64,000 nt of DNA. Source: Archangium lipolyticum (GTDB taxonomy: Bacteria > Myxococcota > Myxococcia > Myxococcales > Myxococcaceae). The stretch is taken from contig NZ_JANKBZ010000004.1 in NCBI RefSeq assembly GCF_024623785.1, forward strand, positions 554,884 to 618,883, written 5' to 3'. The notes under the pieces are model-generated. The model did no database searches. It was given only the letters and a program-made list of their open reading frames with translations, and was not told where the DNA came from. The first letter of the stretch is position 1. Each line of letters opens with the position of its first letter. The position numbers and the translations under genes are program-made. Positions 8,142 through 17,279 of this stretch are shown here, piece by piece.

Positions 8142-8846
8142 ATGCGCGTGCTTGTCCTTCTGCCCTTGCTCCTCGGTGTCTCCGCTCGCGCGGATGCGCC
8201 GCCAGATGACCTCCTCCAACGCCTGGGCGAGGCGGAGGAGCGGAAGCTGGCCATCCCCGCTTGCCGCACCGTGGAGAGCGCGGTCACGGAAGAGTTGGAC
8301 AAGGAGGGCAAGGTGAAGGGGCGGCTGACTCGCAGCTACGAGATCACCCGCTCCGGAACCACGGTGGTTGCGCGCAAGCTCCTCTCCCAGAAGGAAGAGG
8401 GGGACCTGACCAGCCAGCTCAAGGCGGAGCCGAAGGACCCACCGAAGAACGAGGACGACAAGGCGAGGCTGTCCCCGTTCCATCCGCGAGCCAGGGCGGA
8501 TTACCGCTTCGAATCCGCACCGGGTCCGAGCGAGGGGCTCGTGACCGTGAAGTTCGCCCCCTTGAAGGCGGACAAGAAGCGGATGAAGGGACAGGCGGTG
8601 GTGGACGCGCGGGCCGGGAAGATGGTGACCCTGCGCATGTCCCCCTCCGACATGCCTCCCATGTTGGATGAATTCCAGATGGACTTCCTGGCCTACGCGG
8701 ACACTCCATGCGACCGGCAGCCCACGCAGCTGAAGATCGCCGGCTCGGGCGGGGTCCTCGTCTACAAGGTGCGCTTCCGGACGGAGGTGACGGTCACCGG
8801 GCACCAGAAGGTGGCCGAGCCGGGCACCGCGACCGGAGCGCGCTGA
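8142..8846 (+). CDS. Secreted hypothetical protein
   Basis: ATG 8142 starts a signal peptide (MRVLVLLPLLLGVSARA) and a 234-residue product. The mature part is charged and beta-rich, with SYEITRSGTTVVARK, YRFESAP and a repeated V/T pattern to the C-terminus, and has a conserved-looking Cys pair (ACRTV near the start, TPCDRQ late). It resembles periplasmic LolA-like or outer-membrane-sorting-type folds in general outline, but no motif is decisive. It follows the hydrolase operon after 126 bases on the same strand and may have its own promoter. Confidence 0.6.
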   Translation: MRVLVLLPLLLGVSARADAPPDDLLQRLGEAEERKLAIPACRTVESAVTEELDKEGKVKGRLTRSYEITRSGTTVVARKLLSQKEEGDLTSQLKAEPKDPPKNEDDKARLSPFHPRARADYRFESAPGPSEGLVTVKFAPLKADKKRMKGQAVVDARAGKMVTLRMSPSDMPPMLDEFQMDFLAYADTPCDRQPTQLKIAGSGGVLVYKVRFRTEVTVTGHQKVAEPGTATGAR

Positions 8847-9132
8847 CGGCTGTTGACCCCCGGAGAAGCACTCAGAAGGGGGATGACCTGACACCCGGAA
8901 GCCTGTTATGCCCTGGAAGGCCGAGCGGCGATGAGCGCCGCCCCGCGAGTACCCGGAGGCACCCGATGATGACGCCCATTGTCCCCGCCCTGGTCGCTGT
9001 CCTGTTCGCCCAGAGGGCGTAGGACGCCTGGCTCGGCTCCGTAGGTTCCGTCGCAGCGCGTTCCTGACTCCCCGCTGGGTGCCCTGACGAACCAGGTGCG
9101 CCACAGGCACCGCTCTGCCCGGAGTCCTTTCA
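8847..9132. other. Intergenic region before rsgA, nothing recognised
   Basis: About 290 bases separate the secreted hypothetical gene from rsgA. Short open frames here lack ribosome sites and recognisable products. I see no tRNA, strong hairpin or repeat. Confidence 0.4.
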
Positions 9133-10215
9133 GTGTCACTCGAGTCCCTCGGCTGGGGTCCAGACCTCGGCCACGCGTTTTCCCTTTTGCTGTCCCAGTC
9201 CTCCCTTCCCCTCGTCCCTGGCCGCGTAGTGCGCCAGGAGCGCGGGCTCCTCACCGTCCAGACGTCCGAGCGGGCCTGGCTCGCACGGCCCTCGGGACGG
9301 CTCCTCCACCACGCCACTGACGCCGAGGCCCTGCCCACCATCGGCGACTGGGTGGCACTGCTGCTGCCCTCCGGCGAGGGCGAAGCCCTGCTCCACTCCC
9401 TCCTTCCCCGCCGGGGCGTCCTCATGAGACGCGGGGCGGGAGGCGAGCACGAGGGCCAGCTCATCGCCGCCAACCTCGACGTGGTGTTCCTCGTGACCGG
9501 GTTGGATGGGAACTACAACCCGCGACGCATCGAACGGGCACTCACCGTCGCCTGGAACAGCGGCGCCGAGCCCGTGGTGGTGCTCAGCAAGGCCGACCTC
9601 CACGAGGACGTCTCCGCCCGCGTCCTGGAGGTGCAATCCCTGTCCCCGGGAGTCCCCGTGCTCGCGCTGAGCGCGCAACAGGGCACGGGGCTCGAGGCGC
9701 TGCGCGAGCGGCTTCCCGCCGGGAAGACCGGAGCGCTCCTCGGCTCCTCGGGCGTGGGCAAGTCGACCCTCGTCAACCGGTTGCTGGAAGAGGCGCGGCT
9801 GGCCACCCAGCCCGTCCTGCCGGACGACAAGGGCCGCCACACCACCACCCACCGGGAGCTCTTCGTGCTGCCCCATGGCGGCCTGCTCATCGATGGACCG
9901 GGGATGCGCGAGCTCGGGTTGTGGGGAGAGGAGGATGGCCTGGACCAGGCCTTCGCCGACATCCTCACGCTGGCCGCGGACTGCCGCTTCTCGGACTGCA
10001 CACACCAGCGCGAGCCAGGGTGCGCGGTGCGAACAGCGGTGGACACCGGGGCTCTCACCCGGGAGCGGCTCAAGAGCTTCGAGAAGCTCCAACGCGAACA
10101 GGCCTACCACGCGCGGCAGGTGAGCAGCGCCGGGAAGCGCGAGCACAAGCGCATCGAGCGCAACCTCACCCGGGAAGTCAGGCAACACTTACGAGCGAAG
10201 CGACGCGGAGACTAG
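9133..10215 (+). CDS. rsgA: Ribosome small-subunit-dependent GTPase A
   Basis: The 360-residue protein has the circularly permuted GTPase order. An N-terminal OB-fold precedes SKAD (the NKxD base-recognition motif), then GSSGVGKST as the P-loop, then IDGPGMREL as DxPG. The C-terminal zinc finger reads CRFSDCTHQREPGC, with the Cys/His ligands of RsgA. RsgA matures the 30S subunit and is GTP-dependent and ribosome-stimulated in the cytoplasm. The start is GTG 9133. An ATG near the start of the open frame is lacking, and the OB-fold needs this upstream sequence. A strong hairpin just after the stop would terminate transcription. Confidence 0.93.
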   Translation: MSLESLGWGPDLGHAFSLLLSQSSLPLVPGRVVRQERGLLTVQTSERAWLARPSGRLLHHATDAEALPTIGDWVALLLPSGEGEALLHSLLPRRGVLMRRGAGGEHEGQLIAANLDVVFLVTGLDGNYNPRRIERALTVAWNSGAEPVVVLSKADLHEDVSARVLEVQSLSPGVPVLALSAQQGTGLEALRERLPAGKTGALLGSSGVGKSTLVNRLLEEARLATQPVLPDDKGRHTTTHRELFVLPHGGLLIDGPGMRELGLWGEEDGLDQAFADILTLAADCRFSDCTHQREPGCAVRTAVDTGALTRERLKSFEKLQREQAYHARQVSSAGKREHKRIERNLTREVRQHLRAKRRGD

Positions 10216-10220
10216 ACGGT

Positions 10221-10258
10221 GACCCACTGCGCTGACGAAGCCGCCAGCGCAGTGGGTC
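10221..10258. terminator. Bidirectional hairpin terminator between rsgA and ABA4-like gene
   Basis: A perfect 14-base stem (GACCCACTGCGCTG and its complement) with a 10-base loop sits between two convergent genes, 5 bases after rsgA and 6 bases after the ABA4-like gene. There is no clear U-tract, but position and stability fit a shared terminator. Confidence 0.75.
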
Positions 10259-10264
10259 CACCTG

Positions 10265-10771
10265 TCACACATTCACCAGGTTCCCCGAGGCCGGAGTCTC
10301 CGCTGCCGGAAGAGCGGAGGCCTTCGCGGTCTCGGGCACCTCCTCGAGAGTGCTCACCCTCCGGGAGATGAACCGGACGATGACGTACATCAGCAACCCG
10401 AGCGGACCGTACATCCACGTCAGCAGGACACAGGGGATGACGGCCAGGTGGGGAATCTTGCGTCGGATCGCATCCCGGACTTCCCACGCGCCGACGAACA
10501 GATCGAACGCCAGGTAGTGGATCCAACACACCAACGCCGTCCACGGTTCCTGGAAGAGCCGCATGGCGCCTTCGAGGGTCGCGGCACTCGCCCCCTCTGG
10601 AGGGGAAGCCGCCAGCAGCAGGAAGCCAATATGGGCCAGGGCCAGCACCACCGGTATGAACACCGAGTGCACGAGCTTCTGGGTCCACTTCCAGCGAGGT
10701 GCGAACATCAGGAGCGCCCACGCGGGAAAGAGGCCATAGGTGAAAACGAGAAACAGGGTTTCGACTCTCAT
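10265..10771 (-). CDS. ABA4-like membrane protein (DUF4281)
   Basis: This 168-residue integral membrane protein starts at ATG 10771 after GGAGG. It has about four hydrophobic segments: residues 5-23, 34-54, 78-98 and 110-135. The motif HYLAFDLFVGAWEVRDA in the third segment and the PWTALVCW stretch before it are typical of the ABA4-like family. The plant founder is needed for neoxanthin formation. Bacterial members are inner-membrane proteins of unknown reaction, often near carotenoid genes, but none is seen here. The last 30 residues are a polar tail. Confidence 0.78.
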   Translation of the reverse strand: MRVETLFLVFTYGLFPAWALLMFAPRWKWTQKLVHSVFIPVVLALAHIGFLLLAASPPEGASAATLEGAMRLFQEPWTALVCWIHYLAFDLFVGAWEVRDAIRRKIPHLAVIPCVLLTWMYGPLGLLMYVIVRFISRRVSTLEEVPETAKASALPAAETPASGNLVNV

Positions 10772-11263
10772 ACAGTCCTCCGGTCATCACAGCGGTTCGG
10801 GTTCAGGACGAACCGACACGCGATGGGGCCGTGGCGCTGGATGTCTCTTGCCCGGGCTGCTCGCCCCGACGCCTTGTTGAAGAGCTCTGTCGGGTGACGA
10901 GCGAGCACGAGGCACCCACGCGGGTGGGCAACCAGGGCCTCGGTCCGTTCGCTTGTCGGCACCCCACTCCACCTTCACGGGCCCACGAACCGAGCCCACG
11001 CGGAATTCGCGGGTCGTCGTCGGCAACTGCGCACTCGCCACCCCAGAGGGTCGCGCGGCGGAGCGGTGGTTCTAGCGGGCAGAGATCATGAGAGACGCGG
11101 GTGGCGCGTCGATGAACAGACTAAGACCACGTCCCGGATTTGGCCAGCGGCTTTTCATCACCGCCCATCGAAAGGTCTGGGCACGGACAAGATACCGCGG
11201 GTGCTCGAACTCGTTCCGCGCACGCTAAACAGACGCCTACCCCATTCCTCGGAGGTTCGAACC
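10772..11263. other. Intergenic region, nothing coding recognised
   Basis: This 490-base stretch between divergent genes holds only short open frames without ribosome sites. A 7-base stem hairpin (CGGTTCG and its complement, 10793-10815) is the only local structure seen. Promoters for both flanking genes must lie here, but I cannot place them. Confidence 0.4.
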
Positions 11264-12460
11264 ATGTCGAATCGGTCGTGTACACCACGCGCGCTGCTGC
11301 TCCTGGGACTCCTCTCCACGGGCTGCGCCACGAGCGGAAAGACGTCACCCGGCGCGGAGCCCTCCACCCAGACGGCCCAGCAGAGCCAGTTCGCCGCGCT
11401 GGAGAAGCGCCCGTCCAACCTGGAGGTGGTGGCCCGCCTGGAGCAGACGCCGGGCAACATCGCCATCACCCCCGAGGGCCGCGTCTTCCTGAGCCTGCAC
11501 CCGTTCGGCGGCCCCCAGTATTCGGTGGTGGAGTTGCTACCGGGCGGCACCACGCGCCCCTACCCCACCGAGCAGTGGGCCCGTGCCCCCGGTGCGGACG
11601 ACGGCATCGGCCTGCGAACGGTGATTGGCCTCGAGTCCGACAAGGACGGCGTGCTGTGGATGCTCGACAACGGCAAGGGCGGCGGCGAGGGCGCGAAGCT
11701 GGTGGGTTGGGACACGCGGGGCGAGAAGCTCGTGAAGACCATTCCCCTGCCCCAGCCGGTGGCGGCGCCCAACTCCTTCCTGCAGGACCTGGTGGTGGAC
11801 ACGGAGCGAGGCGTGGCGGTGCTCGCGGACATGGGCCGGGGTGACCTGGTGGGCGAGAACATGCCCGCGCTGGTGGTGGTGGACCTGAAGAGCGGCCAGG
11901 GCAGGCGCGTGCTCATGGGGCACCCGAGCCTCGATGCCGAGAACGTCCCCATGGTCGTCGAGGGCCGGAAGCTGACCGTGCCCGACAAGCGGGGCAAGCA
12001 GGTGGAGCCGAGGCTGGGCCTCAACCCCATCGCGCTCGACCCGAAGGGGGAGTGGCTCTACTTCGGAGCGATGAACGGCCGCACGGTGTGGCGCGTGCCG
12101 CAGAAGGACGTGGCGGACCCGAAGCTGTCTCCGGCGGAGCTGGAGGGGAAGGTGGAGACGTACGGAGAGAAGGCGGTGAGCGATGGCATGAGCATCGACT
12201 CGGCGGGGAACCTGTACATCACCGACCTGGGGGCGGGGGCGATCGGCGTGACGAAGCCGGATGGGAGCTACAGCGAGTACATCAAGGACGAGCTGCTGCG
12301 CTGGCCGGACGGACTGAGCTACGGGCCGGACGGGTACTTCTACGTGACGGTGAACCAGTTGCACCGGCACGCGGTGCTGAACCGGGGGAAGGCGGAGACC
12401 CAGCCCCCCTTCCTGGTGGTGCGCTTCAAGCCGCTGGCGCCGAGCGCCGTGGGCCGCTGA
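11264..12460 (+). CDS. Major-royal-jelly/yellow-type beta-propeller lipoprotein
   Basis: ATG 11264 follows CGGAGG and starts a lipoprotein signal (LLLLGLLSTGC). The 398-residue product has the features of the MRJP/Yellow family: FLSLHPFGGPQYSVVE, a DKDGVLWMLDNG blade, FLQDLVVD, an ALDPKGEWLYFGAMNG segment, DGMSIDSAGNLYITDL and RWPDGLSYGPDGYFYVT. These repeats form a six-bladed propeller, probably exposed on a membrane surface through the lipid anchor. The bacterial role is unknown. A sugar or small-molecule lactonase-like binding role is possible. The gene ends just before a REP-like hairpin. Confidence 0.8.
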   Translation: MSNRSCTPRALLLLGLLSTGCATSGKTSPGAEPSTQTAQQSQFAALEKRPSNLEVVARLEQTPGNIAITPEGRVFLSLHPFGGPQYSVVELLPGGTTRPYPTEQWARAPGADDGIGLRTVIGLESDKDGVLWMLDNGKGGGEGAKLVGWDTRGEKLVKTIPLPQPVAAPNSFLQDLVVDTERGVAVLADMGRGDLVGENMPALVVVDLKSGQGRRVLMGHPSLDAENVPMVVEGRKLTVPDKRGKQVEPRLGLNPIALDPKGEWLYFGAMNGRTVWRVPQKDVADPKLSPAELEGKVETYGEKAVSDGMSIDSAGNLYITDLGAGAIGVTKPDGSYSEYIKDELLRWPDGLSYGPDGYFYVTVNQLHRHAVLNRGKAETQPPFLVVRFKPLAPSAVGR

Positions 12461-12469
12461 CCCCCCATC

Positions 12470-12506
12470 ACCCCTCTCCCTCCGGGAGAGGGACGGGGTG
12501 AGGGTA
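12470..12506 (+). repeat. REP-like hairpin repeat, copy A
   Basis: A 37-base element with core CTCTCCCTCCGGGAGAG followed by GGACGGGGTGAGGGTA sits 9 bases after the lipoprotein gene. The same element occurs at 58139, 58211, 62507 and 62574 in the same orientation, always between genes. The core folds into a hairpin. Confidence 0.85.
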
Positions 12507-12661
12507 CCCGAGCCCGAACGAGCAGCACCGTTCACCCAAGGGCATCCAGGAGACGAACGAGCCCCGCTGCCGTCGCTGAGCGGACAACTCCGTGACGAGA
12601 GACACACAAGCGCGGTCAAAGCCTCCGGACCCGAGGTTGAGATACCGGGTCCGGAGGGAAG

Positions 12662-14920
12662 ATGAACCTGACGAGGCGCGAGCTGCTCCAGTACTTCAGC
12701 CTGACGGCGGCGGCGGGCCTGAGCGGGCCCGGGTGCATCGGCTGGACACGAGAGGAGGCCATCCCGGTCGATTCCTGGCACAAGAGCGTGTGCCGTTTCT
12801 GCGGCTCTGGCTGTGAGACGCGGGTGGGGCTGCGTGGCGGGAAGGTGGTGAAGGTCGAGGGCCTGCAGTCGGGGTGGAACCAGGGTCGGCTGTGCATCAA
12901 GGGACTGCTCAACCGGGAGATCCTCTACGTCTCGGACCGGGCGCAGTACCCGATGGTGCGCAAGAACGGGCAGCTGGTGCGAACCAGCTGGGAGGAGGCG
13001 CTCGACGCGGCGGCGGCGGGCTTCCGCGAGGCCATCGCGCAGGGAGGGCCTGACGCGGTGGCCTTCTACGGCTCGGGGCAGCTCTTCACGCAGGAGAGCT
13101 ACACCGCCAACAAGCTCTTCAAGGGGGGCATCGGGACGAACAACGTCGATGGAAACCCGCGCCTGTGCATGGCGTCGGCGGCGTTCGGCTACAAGTCGGT
13201 GTTCGGAGCGGACGAGCCCTCGGGGTGCTACGACGACATCGAGCACGCCACGCTCTTCTTCGTCATCGGCGCGAACATGGCCGAGTGCCACCCGGTGGTC
13301 TGGGAGCGGGTGCGAGACCGGATCCGCACCGCACCCGAGACGCGTGTCATCGTCGTGGACCCGAGGCGGACGCCCACGGCCCGCGATGCCACGCAGCACC
13401 TGCAGCTCCGCCCCGGCACGGACGTGGCGCTGCTCAACGCCATGGCCCACGAGCTGCTGAACACGAACCTCGTGGATCCGGAGTTCATCGAGAACTTCGT
13501 CACCTTCCGAAAGGGAACGGCCGACTCGCCGCCGCTCACGCTGGAGGACCTCCGGAAGTTCCTCGCGGACTACGCGCCGGAGAAGGTGGCGGACCTGTGC
13601 GGCCTGTCCTCGGCGGAGATTCGCGAGGCCGCACGGCTCTTCGGCATCTCCCAGGCGGCGATGAGCTTCTGGACGATGGGACTCAACCAGCAGACGCACG
13701 GGGTAGCGGCCAACCGGATGGTGATGGCGCTGCACCTGCTCACCGGACAGATAGGACGCCCCGGGACCGGACCCTTCTCGATGACGGGCCAGCCCAACGC
13801 GGGCGGCGGAGTGCGTGACACGGGCACGCTGGCGCACGCGCTGCCGGCCGGACGGCTCGTCACCAAGGAGCATGACCGCCACGACATGGAGAAGCTCTGG
13901 GGGTTGCCCGAGGGCCGCATCTCGCCCAACCCCGGCCTGCCCGCGGTGCAGCTCTTCGAGGCCATGCGCGAGGGCAAGGTGCGCGCGGCGCTGGTGATGG
14001 CCACCAACCCGGCGCGCTCGTTGCCCAACGCGGACCGCTACCGCCCGGGCATGGAGAAGGCATTCCTCGTCGTCAGCGACTCCATCTTCCCCACCGACAC
14101 CGCGCGGCTCGCCGACGTCTTCCTCCCGGCGGCCATGTGGTCGGAGAAGGAGGGCGTCTTCTCCCAGTCCGAGCGCCGCTACCACCTCGTGGAGAAGCTG
14201 GTGGACCCCCCCGGCGAGGCGCGCTCGGATCTGGAGATCCTCGTGGCCCTCGGCGAGCGGCTCGGCCATGGCGAGTTGCTGAAGGCACGCACACCCGAGG
14301 CCGTCTGGGACGAGTGGCGAAAGGTCGCCGCCGGCACCAGCTACGACTTCACAGGCATCACCTACGCGCGGCTGAAGGAGCTGCCGGGCCTCACGTGGCC
14401 CTGCCCCACCGAGCAGCACCCGGGCACCTGCCGCCGCTACGTACCGGGGGAGGATCCCCTGGCGAAGAAGGAGGGGCGCATCGACTTCTACGCGCGGCCG
14501 GATGGGCGAGCCATCGTCTACCTCTCCGAGCAGGGCCCCTTCCGGGAGAACCTCTCGAGCGACTACCCGATGATCCTCACCACCGGGCGCCGGCTGGAGC
14601 ACTGGCACACCGCCACCATCACCGGGAGGGTTCCCGAGCTGAAGGGCATCCCCATGGACTACCTGGAGCTGCACCCGGGAGACGCGGCGGTGCTGGGTGT
14701 GAAGGAAGGGGACTGGGTACAGGTGACGAGCGCACGCGGCTCGGTGCGGCTGCGCGCGAAGCCCAGCATGCGGGTGAGGCCTGGCGTGGTGTTCGCGCTC
14801 ATGCACTCGATGGAGCACCTGGTGAACGCGGCGACGAGCGACTCCGTGGACCCCATCTCCGCGCAGCCCGAGTACAAGATGGCGGCGGTGCGCGTGGAGC
14901 GCGTGAAGGAGGGCACGTGA
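12662..14920 (+). CDS. napA: Periplasmic nitrate reductase catalytic subunit NapA-like
   Basis: The 752-residue molybdopterin oxidoreductase starts with a Tat-type signal (NLTRRELLQYFSL). The [4Fe-4S] ligands are C44-x2-C47-x3-C51 and C78. The molybdenum-ligating cysteine is expected at C169 in NPRLCMASA, and GCYDDIEHA then ANMAECHP follow as in NapA/NasA enzymes. It reduces nitrate to nitrite, or possibly another oxyanion, on the periplasmic side. The stop overlaps the next gene, a NapC-type cytochrome. No napB, napD, napF or napGH is present, so electron delivery and Tat proofreading differ from the classic operon. Assimilatory NasA is less likely because of the leader and the NapC partner. 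Confidence 0.85.
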   Translation: MNLTRRELLQYFSLTAAAGLSGPGCIGWTREEAIPVDSWHKSVCRFCGSGCETRVGLRGGKVVKVEGLQSGWNQGRLCIKGLLNREILYVSDRAQYPMVRKNGQLVRTSWEEALDAAAAGFREAIAQGGPDAVAFYGSGQLFTQESYTANKLFKGGIGTNNVDGNPRLCMASAAFGYKSVFGADEPSGCYDDIEHATLFFVIGANMAECHPVVWERVRDRIRTAPETRVIVVDPRRTPTARDATQHLQLRPGTDVALLNAMAHELLNTNLVDPEFIENFVTFRKGTADSPPLTLEDLRKFLADYAPEKVADLCGLSSAEIREAARLFGISQAAMSFWTMGLNQQTHGVAANRMVMALHLLTGQIGRPGTGPFSMTGQPNAGGGVRDTGTLAHALPAGRLVTKEHDRHDMEKLWGLPEGRISPNPGLPAVQLFEAMREGKVRAALVMATNPARSLPNADRYRPGMEKAFLVVSDSIFPTDTARLADVFLPAAMWSEKEGVFSQSERRYHLVEKLVDPPGEARSDLEILVALGERLGHGELLKARTPEAVWDEWRKVAAGTSYDFTGITYARLKELPGLTWPCPTEQHPGTCRRYVPGEDPLAKKEGRIDFYARPDGRAIVYLSEQGPFRENLSSDYPMILTTGRRLEHWHTATITGRVPELKGIPMDYLELHPGDAAVLGVKEGDWVQVTSARGSVRLRAKPSMRVRPGVVFALMHSMEHLVNAATSDSVDPISAQPEYKMAAVRVERVKEGT

Positions 14921-15591
14921 TGAGCCCCTGGTACGTGCTGGCGGCGGCCGCGCCCGAGCCTCCTCACGGGGCCACCCTGGGCGGCACGCTCGGAGGCATC
15001 GCGCTGTGGGCCATCGGCGCGGCGGTGCTGGGACTGCTGGCGGTGGAGTTCGTCTTCAAGTCGAGGATGGCGCGCTCGACGTACCGGTGGACGCTGCTGC
15101 TGGGCCTCTTCATCCTGCCGGGCGTGGCGCTGCTGGGCACCACGGGGCACATGTTCGAGTCCATGAAGGAGGTCGAGGCCTGTCAGTCCTGCCATGTGAT
15201 GGACCCCTTCGTGGCGGACATGCACGACACCCGGAGCGCCTCGCTGGCGGCGCGCCACTACCGCGCGGGAGCCATCCCCGCCAAGCAGTGCTACGCGTGC
15301 CACACGGGCTACGGCATCTTCGGCACCGTGGAGGCCAAGCGCGACGGCTTCCGCCACTGGCTGCTGTACGTGACGGACACGTGGAAGGAGCCCATCACCT
15401 ACAAGGGCACCTACCCCAACGCCAACTGTCTGTCCTGTCACGCCACCTCGCCCGTCTTCACGCGGGTGGAGAGCCATCAGGCCCTGGCGAAGCAGCTCGC
15501 GGCGGACGAGATGAACTGCTTCACCTGCCACGGGCTGCCGCACCCGCCCCGGCCGACCCGCGCGCCCACCCGCGTCACCGCCCACCCGTGA
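14920..15591 (+). CDS. napC: NapC/NirT-type tetraheme cytochrome c
   Basis: ATG 14920 shares its A with the napA stop codon (TGATG). The 223-residue product has hydrophobic segments at about residues 24-44 and 58-75 and then four CxxCH haem motifs: CQSCH, CYACH, CLSCH and CFTCH. HMFESMKEVEACQSCH and MDPFVADMHDT match NapC/NrfH quinol dehydrogenases, which pass electrons from menaquinol to a periplasmic reductase. It probably feeds NapA directly, since NapB is absent. The extra N-terminal hydrophobic segment is unusual for the family, which normally has one anchor. Confidence 0.88.
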   Translation: MSPWYVLAAAAPEPPHGATLGGTLGGIALWAIGAAVLGLLAVEFVFKSRMARSTYRWTLLLGLFILPGVALLGTTGHMFESMKEVEACQSCHVMDPFVADMHDTRSASLAARHYRAGAIPAKQCYACHTGYGIFGTVEAKRDGFRHWLLYVTDTWKEPITYKGTYPNANCLSCHATSPVFTRVESHQALAKQLAADEMNCFTCHGLPHPPRPTRAPTRVTAHP

Positions 15592-15803
15592 GCAACGCCA
15601 TGCGCATGCCCTCCTCCGACGTGCTCATCCGCACCGCCGTCATCCTCACGCTGGTGGGTCTGGTGTCGCTGCTGCCCATCCTCTTCAGCATCCGCGCCGG
15701 TTTCGTCGGGCTCTTCATGCTGGGCAGCCTGCTGCTCACGGTGTCCATCGCCCTGTACGTGGTGGCCGTGGTGCGCGAGCTGCGCCGCGGCGGCGCGCTG
15801 TGA
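15588..15803 (+). CDS. Small two-helix membrane protein of the nap operon
   Basis: GTG 15588 overlaps the napC stop codon by GTGA, and the product is 71 residues long. It has two hydrophobic segments, about residues 16-36 (VILTLVGLVSLLPILFSI) and 42-62, with a basic C-terminus RELRRGG. The coupling places it in the nitrate reductase operon. NapE is also a small membrane protein of unknown role, but the resemblance is only in size. It may stabilise the NapC-NapA complex. This is an inference from position. Confidence 0.65.
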   Translation: MSNAMRMPSSDVLIRTAVILTLVGLVSLLPILFSIRAGFVGLFMLGSLLLTVSIALYVVAVVRELRRGGAL

Positions 15804-15931
15804 GCGGGTAGCGCGCTCGCACAGGGCGCGTGAGGGACTCTCGATACTCGCCCCTGGGATTACGGGAATGTCAGCGCTTCATGGGAAACTGCGTGGGGTC
15901 ATCACCACCCCACGAACCAGGAGCGCCCCCC

Positions 15932-17152
15932 TTGCCCGAGTTCGATCCGACGTGTCCGCACCAGATGGAGAACCCCTACCCGGTCTATGCCGCCGCCCGC
16001 GCCGAGCAGCCGGTGTTCTTCAGCCCCCAATTCCAGATGTGGATCGTCACCCGCTACGAAGACATCTGCACCGTGGTGAAGGACCCGGCGGCCTTCTCCT
16101 CGTCGGGTGCCGCCTCGGTGGGCGGCGGGTTCCCTCCGGAGGTGCAGGCGGTGCTGGCGGAGGGGATCCCCATCACCCCGTCGCTCGTCGACAACGACCC
16201 CCCCTCGCACACCCGGTTCCGCAACCTCGTCAACAAGGCCTTCACGTCCCGCCAGGTGGCGGACCTGGAGTCACGCGTCCGCCAAGTGGCCCAGGAGCTC
16301 GTCGAGTCCTTCGTGCACGAGGGCCACGCGGACCTCATCACCCGGTTCGCCACGCCCTTCCCGGGCTGGGTGATCGCCGACATCCTCGGTCTGCCGCGCG
16401 AGGACATGCCCGAGCTCAAGCGGCTGGGAGATGCCATGGTGGCGCTGCTCGGCTCGGCCCATGAGCCCCTGGAGCGGCAGCTCGAGTACGCCCGGGGCGT
16501 GGTGCAGTTCACGAAGTACCTGCGGGCCCGGGTGCGCGAGCGCGCCGCCGCGCCTCGCGATGACCTGCTCTCGCTCCTCGTCACGGGGCGCGATGAGCGG
16601 GACTCGGCGCTGAGCGACCCGGAGCTGGTCAGCATGCTCAGCCAGTTGCTGAACGCGGGCCACGAGACGACCACGAACCTCATCGGCAACGCGCTCGTGC
16701 TGCTGCTCGACCGGCCGGAGCAGCTGCGCGCGCTGCGCGAGGACCCGGGCCTCATCCCCCAGGCCGTGGAGGAGAGCCTGCGGATGGACGCGCCCGTGCA
16801 GGGACTCTTCCGGACCACCACCCGGGAGGTGGAGCTGGGCGGGGTGAAGCTGCCGGCGGGAACGCGCCTGCACGTGCTGTACGCCTCGGGCAACCATGAC
16901 GAGTCGGTCTTCCCCCAGCCCGAGCGCTTCGACCTGCACCGGCCCAACTCGGACGCACACCTGGCCTTCAGCCGGGGCATCCACTTCTGCGTGGGCGCCC
17001 ACCTGGCGCGCCAGGAGGGACGCATCGCGCTCGAGGTGCTGCTGCAAAGGCTGCCGAACCTGCGCTACCAGGACGGGCTCCGCCCCGTACGCCGGACGCA
17101 CTTCTTCGTGCGCGGCTACGAGCACCTGCCCCTGGCCTGGGACGTGGGGTGA
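15932..17152 (+). CDS. Cytochrome P450
   Basis: The protein has the bacterial P450 pattern: LLNAGHETTTNLIG (I-helix AGxxT), EESLR (the ExxR pair), and the haem loop FSRGIHFCVGAHLAR with the cysteine ligand. PSHTRFRNLVNKAF marks the C-helix region. The enzyme is soluble and cytoplasmic, needs a ferredoxin/reductase partner not seen nearby, and oxidises an unknown substrate. The start is uncertain. TTG 15932 follows AGGAG and puts LPEFDPTCP at the N-terminus, typical of the family, whereas ATG 15881 and GTG 15830 give longer leaders. About 406 residues from TTG. No biosynthetic neighbours were recognised. Confidence 0.85.
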   Translation: MPEFDPTCPHQMENPYPVYAAARAEQPVFFSPQFQMWIVTRYEDICTVVKDPAAFSSSGAASVGGGFPPEVQAVLAEGIPITPSLVDNDPPSHTRFRNLVNKAFTSRQVADLESRVRQVAQELVESFVHEGHADLITRFATPFPGWVIADILGLPREDMPELKRLGDAMVALLGSAHEPLERQLEYARGVVQFTKYLRARVRERAAAPRDDLLSLLVTGRDERDSALSDPELVSMLSQLLNAGHETTTNLIGNALVLLLDRPEQLRALREDPGLIPQAVEESLRMDAPVQGLFRTTTREVELGGVKLPAGTRLHVLYASGNHDESVFPQPERFDLHRPNSDAHLAFSRGIHFCVGAHLARQEGRIALEVLLQRLPNLRYQDGLRPVRRTHFFVRGYEHLPLAWDVG

Positions 17153-17279
17153 GGAAGCGAGCCGCCCCGGCCCTGAACCCGAGCCCGTCCGCCCGCCAGC
17201 CCCGCGGCCGGGCTTGCCGCCACCTGCCAGTGAATTGGTCCGAGCCCCTGGCGCGCCTCCATGGAAGACTGCGCCCCTC

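Noticed and set aside
11537..14818. A very long open frame on the minus strand across the lipoprotein and napA genes
   Set aside because: It is antisense to two well-recognised genes, has no domain and shows the His/Arg/Gly-rich composition of a shadow frame in high-GC DNA.
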